Below, piece by piece: positions 47,601-56,600 of a stretch of 64,000 nt of DNA. A program made the translations under genes and the position numbers. How positions within the stretch are numbered: position 1 is the first letter of the stretch; each line of letters starts with the position of its first letter. The DNA is from Vibrio fortis. Lineage in GTDB: Bacteria > Pseudomonadota > Gammaproteobacteria > Enterobacterales > Vibrionaceae. Below the pieces are notes generated by a model that saw nothing but the letters and a program-made list of their open reading frames with translations, had not been told where the DNA came from and searched no databases. The DNA lies in the NCBI RefSeq assembly GCF_000695685.1, contig NZ_JFFR01000002.1:496001-560000 (forward strand), written 5' to 3'.

Positions 47601-50600
47601 GTGAAGGTGTATTCACCAAGGGTGGTTCCAGAAAAACTCAGTATAAATACAGGAACTTCCGTGCCACCGTCATTGATAAAGCCAACATAATTGCCTGAAT
47701 CGACTGGATCTTCTTTTAACTCAACTGCGATGTTATTCGAAGTTAATGTGCCACCAACATTGAATTCTGTTGGCTCAAGTCGGAACTTCTCAACATCATC
47801 ACTCTGGTTGGTGAATGAAATAGTCTCAGTTTGGCTCACCGCACTACCACTTGGCGTTGAACCATCGGCGAGCTGCGTTTCAGACAATGATACGCCTGGT
47901 ACCGACTCGATGGTTGGGATATCGCCATCAGTAATGGTCAGAACAACCGTTGCGGTTTCCACGTCCACATCGCCATCACTAGAAGTCACCACAATCGATT
48001 TCACGATTGGACCATCTTCATGGTCGAGATTGCGATTCGGTTCAAAACGCACATCACCTTCAAGGGTGATAAACAATGAGCCTTCGTTGAAAATAAACTC
48101 TTGCTCACCGGTATCCGTTTGGTCGAGTGTCAGTGCCGTGCCACCATCGTACGTAAACTCGGTAATAGTCGCGCCATCCGCGCTCTGCTTTGGCATCACA
48201 TCAATCGTGGTTGTAGTCACCACCCCAGCAGCCAAGTCGGCGACTGTCGGCTCTTCGATGGTCAAGACGCCATTGCTCATGCCTTGAACATCATCTTCGA
48301 TGGTTACCGTTAGTGGTGACATTTCCGAATCGTCACCATCGCTATCAACCGCATAAACAGGTAGGTCGAAGCTGAGGCTGTTGTTGTCTAAACCATCTTC
48401 ATGGTCGAGCGCTTCAAGCAATGTAAAGGTGTATTGGCCTAGATTTGTATCAGAGAAACTGATGGTAAAGACGTTGGTTTCAACATCCGACGCATCTTTA
48501 ACAAAACCGATGTAGTCGCCAGGATTGTTCGGGTCTTCTTTGATCTGAACCGCCAAGTTATTCGACGTCAAAGCTCCTAACGTATTGAACTCAGTTGGCT
48601 CAATACGGAACGATTCCACATCATCACTTTGGTTAGTGAATTGAATCACTTTCGTATCGCTAACCGCAGAGCCTGTCGGATCGGAGCCGTCTGCTAGACT
48701 GGACTCAGACAATGCAATTGGCGGAATAACATCAATAATCGGGATATCACCATCGGTAATGGTCAGCGTGACTGTAGAGGTCAGTTCATCACTGTCGCCG
48801 TCACTCGATGTCACCACGATGTTTTTAACAATATCGCCAGCTGAGTGGTCTAAGTCTCGATTTGGCTCAAAACGCACTTCACCTTGGGTAGTGATGAATA
48901 GAGAGCCTTCAGTGAAGGCAAACTCTTGCTCAGAACTGTCCGTTTGGTCGAGCGTGTAAGCCGTGCCATCGTAAGTAAATTGAGTGACACTCGCAGCATC
49001 CGCACTGGCGCTAGTGAGCACATCGAATACGGATGTCGTTGGCGTGCCCGCCGCCAAGTCAGAAACCGTAGGTTCTTCTATGCTAAGCGCACCGCTCGCC
49101 ATCACTTGAACATCGTCGGTAATGGTGACTGACAGCGGTGACATCAATGAGTCGTCGCCGTCGGTATCAACAGCATAGACAGATAGCTCAAACGTTAGAT
49201 CGTTATTACCTCGACCATCTTCGTGATCGATATTCTCCAACAACGTAAACGTGTATTGACCTAAAGTGGCAGCGCTAAAGCTTAACGTAAAGATTGGCGT
49301 TTCAACATTGGTTGCGCTGGTTGTGAAACCTACGTAATTACCGGAGCCGACAGGATCTTCTTTCAAATCAATTGGAAGCCCATCTGACTTGAGTGAATCA
49401 TCACTGTTAAACTCTGTCGGCTCTAATCGGAACTTCTCAACATTGTCACTTTGGTGGGTGAACGAGATGGTTTCCGTTTGACTCACCGCACCAACGATTG
49501 GAGAAGAGCCATCCGTAAGTCCTGCCTCCGCGAGTGTGACGCTTGGAACAGATTCAATGGTTGGGATATCACCATCTGTAATCGTTAGCGTCACCGTCGC
49601 CGTTTCTACATCAACATCACCATCGCTTGAGGTGAACACCAGCGACTTCACGATATCGCCAGATTCATGGTCGAGGTCTCGATTTGGCTCGAAGCGAACA
49701 TTACCTTCAATGCTGACGTACAAATCCCCTTCGGTGAACGAGAACTTCTGCTCACCGGTAACGGTTGGATCTAAGGTTTGCGTTGCGCCGCCATCGTAAG
49801 TGAACTGGGTAATCACCGCCCCGTCAGCACTTTGCTCCGTCATCACATCAATTGTGTTGGTGGTCACCGTACCATCGGCCAAATTTGGTTCAGTGATATC
49901 GAGTGTGCCGTTCGCCATGATTTGCACATCATCACCAATCGTCACAGAAAGCGGCGACATCAGTGAATCGTCACCATCAGAGTCCACGGCGTAGACAGGC
50001 AAATCGAAGGTTAACTCGTTGTTATCTAATCCATCGGCGTGATCTAGCGCTTCCAGTAGTGTGAAGGTGTATTCACCAAGGGTGGTTCCAGAAAAACTCA
50101 GTATAAATACAGGAACTTCCGTGCCACCGTCATTGATAAAGCCAACATAATTGCCTGAATCGACTGGATCTTCTTTTAACTCAACTGCGATGTTATTCGA
50201 AGTTAATGTGCCACCAACATTGAATTCTGTTGGCTCAAGTCGGAACTTCTCAACATCATCACTCTGGTTGGTGAATGAAATAGTCTCAGTTTGGCTGACC
50301 GCACTGCCACTTGGCGCAGAGCCATCGGCAAGCTGCGTTTCAGACAATGAAACGCTTGGTACCGATTCAATCGTTGGGACATCGCCATCAGTGATAGTCA
50401 GAACAACTGTCGCGGTTTCGACGTCCACATCACCATCGCTAGACGTCACCACTATCGACTTAACGATTGGACCAGACTCATGATCGAGGTTACGGTTTGG
50501 TTCAAAACGTACGTCACCCTCTAGTGTGATAAACAATGACCCTTCGGTAAAGATAAACTCTTGTTCGCCCGTGTCAGTTTGGTCAAGCGTATAAACGCTA

Positions 50601-53600
50601 CTATCATAGGTGAACTGAGTAATGGTCGCGCCATCCGCACTCTGCTCTGGCATCACATCAATTGTGGTTGTGGTCACCACCCCATCTGCCAGATCAGCTA
50701 CTGTCGGCTCTTCAATGGTCAAGATACCATTACTCATACCTTGAACATCATCTACAACAGTCACGGTGAGTGGCGACATTGCCGAATCGTCACCATCGCT
50801 ATCAACCGCATAAACAGGTAGGTCGAAGCTGAGGCTGTTGTTGTCTAAACCATCTTCATGGTCGAGCGCCTCCAGCAATGTGAAGGTATAACGTCCTAAC
50901 ACGACGTCATCAAAGTTAAGGGTGAATACCTCGACTTCTTGATTTAATGCATTGGTTGTGAAACCAGTGTATTGACCAGAGTCTTCTGGGAACTCTCGAA
51001 GCTCAACAGCCAAGCCATTCGAAGTCAGCGTGCCTGAAGGGTTAAACTCATCGGTCGCGATTCTCAAGTGATCAACATCATCACTTTGGTTAGTGAAAGA
51101 GATAGTCTCAGTTTGACTTACTGCCGAACCGCTTGGCGCTGAGCCATCTGCAAGGTCTGATTCTGAGAGCGATACAGGAGGAATCACATCAATAATCGGA
51201 ATATCACCATCGGTAATGGTCAGCGTGACTGTAGAGGTCAGTTCATCACTGTCGCCGTCACTCGATGTCACCACGATGTTTTTAACAATATCGCCAGCTG
51301 AGTGGTCTAAGTCTCGATTTGGCTCAAAACGCACTTCACCTTGGATAGTGATGAATAGAGAGCCTTCAGTGAAGGCAAACTCTTGCTCAGAGCTATCCGT
51401 TTGGTCGAGCGTGTAAGCCGTGCCATCGTAAGTAAATTGAGTGACACTCGCAGCATCCGCACTGGCGCTAGTGAGCACATCGAATACGGATGTCGTTGGC
51501 GTGCCCGCCGCCAAGTCAGAAACCGTAGGTTCTTCTATGCTAAGCGCACCGCTCGCCATCACTTGAACATCGTCGGTAATGGTGACTGACAGCGGTGACA
51601 TCAGCGAGTCATCACCATCAGTGTCAACGGTATAAACTGGCAAGCTAAACGTCAGGTCGTTGTTACCTTGAATCGGTGCGTGGTCAATAGCTTCAAGAAG
51701 CGTGAACGTGTATTCGCCTAACGTTGTTGAGCTGAAATCCAACGTAAAGACGGTAGTTTCAACATTCGAGATATCGGTAGTGAAACCAATGTAGTTACCC
51801 GACCCTGTTGGCTCTTCGCGAAGCTCAATGATCAACCCGTCAGATTTCAATGAATTGTCTGTATTGAACTCTGTCGGCTCTAATCGGAACTTCTCAACAT
51901 TGTCACTTTGGTGGGTGAACGAAATGGTTTCCGTTTGACTCACCGCACCAACGATTGAAGAAGAGCCATCCGTAAGTCCTGCCTCCGCGAGTGTGACGCT
52001 TGGAACAGATTCAATGGTTGGGATATCACCATCTGTAATCGTTAGCGTCACCGTCGCCGTTTCTACATCAACATCACCATCGCTTGAGGTGAACACCAGC
52101 GACTTCACGATATCGCCAGATTCATGGTCGAGGTCTCGATTTGGCTCGAAGCGAACATTACCTTCAATGCTGACGTACAAATCCCCTTCGGTGAACGAGA
52201 ACTTCTGCTCACCGGTAACGGTTGGATCTAAGGTTTGCGTTGCGCCGCCATCGTAAGTGAACTGGGTAATCACTGCCCCATCAGCACTTTGCGCTGTCAT
52301 CACATCAATGGTATTGGTGGTAACAGTTCCATCCGCAAAATTCGGCTCGGTAATATTAAGCGTGCCGTTCGCCATAATTTGAACGTCATCACCAATGGTG
52401 ACTGACAGTGGCGACATCACTGAATCATCGCCATCAGAGTCCACCGCGTAGACCGGCAAATCGAAGTTTAGCTCGTTGTTATCTAATCCATCGGCGTGAT
52501 CTAACGCTTCAAGTAGCGTGAAGGTGTATTCGCCCAGTGTGGTTGTGGAGAAGCTCAGGGTAAACACAGGAACTTCCGTGCCGCCATCATCAATAAAGCC
52601 AACGTAGTTACCTGAATCCAGCGGTTCTTCTTTAAGTTCAACCACTATGTTGTTTGATTTTAGGGCTCCACCGGAATTGAACTGGGTCGGTTCAAGTCGG
52701 AATTTCTCTACATCATCACTTTGATTAGTAAACGAGATGGTCTCGGTTTGGCTCACCGCACTACCACTTGGCGTTGAACCATCAGCCAACTGCGTTTCCG
52801 ATAACGATACGCTTGGCATGGATTCAATGGTTGGAATATCACCATCAGTAATGGTCAGAACAACCGTTGCGGTTTCGACGTCCACATCACCATCACTGGA
52901 TGTCACCACAATTGATTTCACGATCGGGCCAGATTCATGGTCGAGGTTGCGGCTTGGCTCAAAACGCACATCGCCTTCGAGGGTGATAAACAGCGAACCT
53001 TCAGTGAAAATAAACTCTTGTTCGCCCGTGTCAGTTTGGTCTAGCAACAACGGAGTGCCACCGTCGTAGGTAAACTGGGTAATGGTCGCACCATCCGCAC
53101 TCTGCTCTGGCATCACATCAATTGTGGTTGTGGTCACTACCCCGGATGCCAGATCGGCGACTGTCGGCTCTTCAATGTTCAAGATACCATTACTCATACC
53201 TTGAACATCATCTTCGATAGTCACGGTGAGTGGCGACATTGTCGAATCGTCACCATCGCTATCCACCGCATAAACAGGTAGGTCGAAGCTTAAGCTGTTG
53301 TTGTCTAGACCATCTTGATGATCGAGCGCCTCTAGCAGTGTGAAAGTATAACGTCCTAACACGACGTCATCAAAGTTAAGAGTGAATACTTCGACTTCTT
53401 GGTTTAATGCATTAGTCGTGAAACCAGTGTATTGGCCAGAGTCGACTGGGAACTCTCGAAGCTCAACAGCTAAGCCATTCGAAGTCAGCGTGCCTGATGG
53501 GTTAAACTCATCGGTTGCGATTCTGAAGCGCTCAACATCATCACTTTGGTTAGTGAAAGATATAGTCTCAGTCTGACTTACTGCCGCACCGCTTGGCGCA

Positions 53601-56600
53601 GAGCCATCAGCAAGGCTTGATTCTGAGAGCGAAACTGGAGGAATCACATCAATAGTCGGAACATCACCATCGGTAATGGTCAGCGTGACTGTAGAAGTCT
53701 GTACATCACTGTCGCTATCTATTGATGTGACCACGATGTTTTTAACGATATCGCCAACCGAGTGGTCTAAGTCTCGGTTTGGCTCAAAGCGCACTTCACC
53801 TTGAGTGGTGATGAACAACGAGCCCTCAGTGAAGGTAAACTCTTGTTCAGAACTGTCCGTTTGGTCGAGCGTGTAAGTCGTACCGTCATAAGTAAACTGA
53901 GTCACACTCGAACCATCGGCACTGGGCGCGGTAAGCACATCAACTAGACCAGTAGTCACTGCTCCAGCGCTGACATCAGCTAAATTTGGCTCAGTAACTG
54001 TTAAATCAACATTTTGCATAACCTGAACATCATCATTGATGTTCACAACCAACTGACTTACTGCGGTTCTATCTCCATCCGTATCAACAGCCAAAATAGG
54101 AATATCGAAAGAGAGTAAGTTATTGCCTTGTAGAGGCCTATGATCGAACGCTTCAAGCAATACGAAGGTGAAATCACCAATATTAGTTTGATCAAAAGTC
54201 AGCGTAAAAACTGGTGTTTCTGTATTCGAAACGTCTGTTGTAAAACCTAAATAGCGCCCTGATCCTGTCGGCTCTTCGCGAATTTCAACGATCAACCCGT
54301 TAGAGGTTAGCGAGTCATCGCGGTTAAACTGCCCCACAACCACTTCGATACGTGCAACATCATCGCTCGCTTCAGTAAATGATATAGAGTTATTTGAATC
54401 AACAGAGACACCACTTGGCGCTGAACCATCGATCAACCCCGACTCATCGAGCGTGACACTTGGTACATTATCTATGGTTGGATCGTCGCCATCAGTGATT
54501 GTTAAGACCACAGTTGCCGTGTCCACGTCTACATCGCCATCACTAGACGTAAGAACAACCGTTTTAATGATATCCCCATCGGTTTGGTCGAGATTGCGAT
54601 TAGGCTCGAAGCGCACGTCTCCATCTAGCGTCACAAACAAAGAGCCTTCTAGAAATTGGAACTCCTGTTCGCCAGTATCATTCTGATCTAAAGTTCGAAT
54701 TGCACCATCGTAGGCAAACTGAGTGATCGACGCGCCATCTACGCCTTGGATGGGGAGCACATTGATCGTTTCCGTCGTAACAATACCTTGAGCCAAGACA
54801 CCTAAACTAGGCTCTTGAATGGTCAAGATACCATTTTGCATGGTTTGTAGGTCATCACCTATTGTCACTGTCAGTGCAGTACCTAGGGAGTCATCGCCAT
54901 CTGAATCCACTGCATAAACTGGAAGGTCAAATGATAGGTCGTTATTTTGCAAACCATCGGCATGATCTAGAGAATCAAGTAGCGTGAAAGTGTATTCACC
55001 CAATGTCAAATCTGAAAACTCGAGAGTAAACACTGGCACTTCTGTATTCGAACTATCTGTCACGAACCCAACGTAATTTCCTGAGTCCGCAGGCTCTTCT
55101 TTCAAACCCACCACTAAACCGTTCGAGGTTAGCGCGCCACCGGTATTAAACTCTGAACTCTCTAGTCTAAAGCGAGCGACGTTGTCACTGCCTGGGGTGA
55201 AATCAATTGTTTGCGTTGAACTAACATCAGAGCCTGTTGGTGAAGAGCCCGAAGCCAAGTCTGGCTCCAATAACGACACACTCGGAATGTCATCAATGGT
55301 AGGAATTTGCCCGTCAGTAATTGAGATTTGTAGTAAGGCTGAATCTGTATCGCCATCACCATCAACGGCATTAAAGGTAATATCTTGAGTGATGGTCTCG
55401 CTTACTGAATGATCTATGTCTCTCGCAACGACAAAAGTCACATCCCCGTTTAATGCAACATTCAGTGTTCCCTCATCAAACACAAACGCTTGTTGAACCG
55501 CCTCGCCCTGATCTGGATCTAGATTGTATGTTGTGCCGTCATAAACAAAGGACTGAACCGTCGCTCCATCACCACCAGTGAAGTTAAAAAGGTTATAAGA
55601 AACCGTTGAATCACCGTCTTGTGTTGGCTCATCAAGTGCCACGCTGTTATCTACCAACTCGACAGCATCATCGGCCACCGTCACCACAATCAATGCGGGT
55701 TGAGCGTCCCCACTACCACCAGCTAAAGATGAACGATCGCCATCTGCATCAACTGCGTAGATAGGCAGTTCAAAACTCAACTCGGCATCTTGAGAGCCTT
55801 GGTGCGTTAAAGAATCGAGTAGTGTGAACTCGTAAGAGCCCAAAGCTGGACTATCGACTGCAACTTCAAAAACAACGCTTCTTACTCCATCAAGAGTGAT
55901 GAAGCCCTCGTAGTTTCTTACCCCGTTCACTTCACTCATTAACTCTAACGAAACTGGTTGGCCGTTCGACAACAGACTGCCATCAGTATTGAATTCCAAC
56001 GGCTCTAATTCGTGGTGATCAATGATGTCGCTCGTAAAGGTATCTGAATCCACTGAACCCGCACCAGTAATAATACCTACGCCCTCTTCAGAGCCACCAA
56101 CGAGACCACTCTCTTGTACAGAGATTGGATCGACAGTATTGATCGTTGGCCGATCACCATCCGAGATCGTGATATTTAATGTACTTATTACCGAGTCTTG
56201 GTCGAAGTCAGTGATTGTTACCGGGAGTGAAAATTCAAGAGAGTCTGAATTGATCTGTTCAATAGGTTTGAACTGTTGGAAATGGTACTCGCCATCGGTA
56301 TCAACTGAAACCGTGAGTACAACCTCTCCGCGGCCCAAGATAGACAGAGAGATCTCTGTACCATCGTCCGACAGCCTCGCGATGGTATTCTGGTTATCAC
56401 TCAAAATACCATCGAATTGGGCAAGCGACGCAGAATCAAAGACTACCGAAGCCAAGCTATCACTTTCTATGGAAACGAAACTCCCCTCTACCAAGGTCGT
56501 ATTGGTTTCCGGATTGGTAATCGTGACAGTCTCAGGAATTGGGTCTGTCCCATCTAAAATTGCAACACCAGCTGAAATAGGTGTCGCGATGGCGTTACCA

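Larger units (their letters stand above)
43400..56165 (-). repeat. Block of about 16 adhesin repeats, each about 273 residues (820 bp)
   Basis: Each unit begins with (T)-D-G-D-x-P-T-I and P-x-V-x-L-x-E, carries a first part ending in Y-T-F-T-L-L-E-A-L-D-H and A-V-D-S-D-G-D-D-S, and a second part with S-A-D-G-A-x-I-T-Q-F-T-Y-D and V-R-F-E-P-N-R-x-L-D-H. Unit starts lie near 56.16, 55.3, 54.5, 53.67, 52.85, 52.03, 51.2, 50.4, 49.57, 48.75, 47.94, 47.1, 46.3, 45.5, 44.65 and 43.85 kb. The last is only a first half. Confidence 0.85.

Noticed and set aside
43400..56165. CRISPR-like or intergenic repeat array
   Set aside because: The repeats are 820 bp, in one open frame and encode protein domains.
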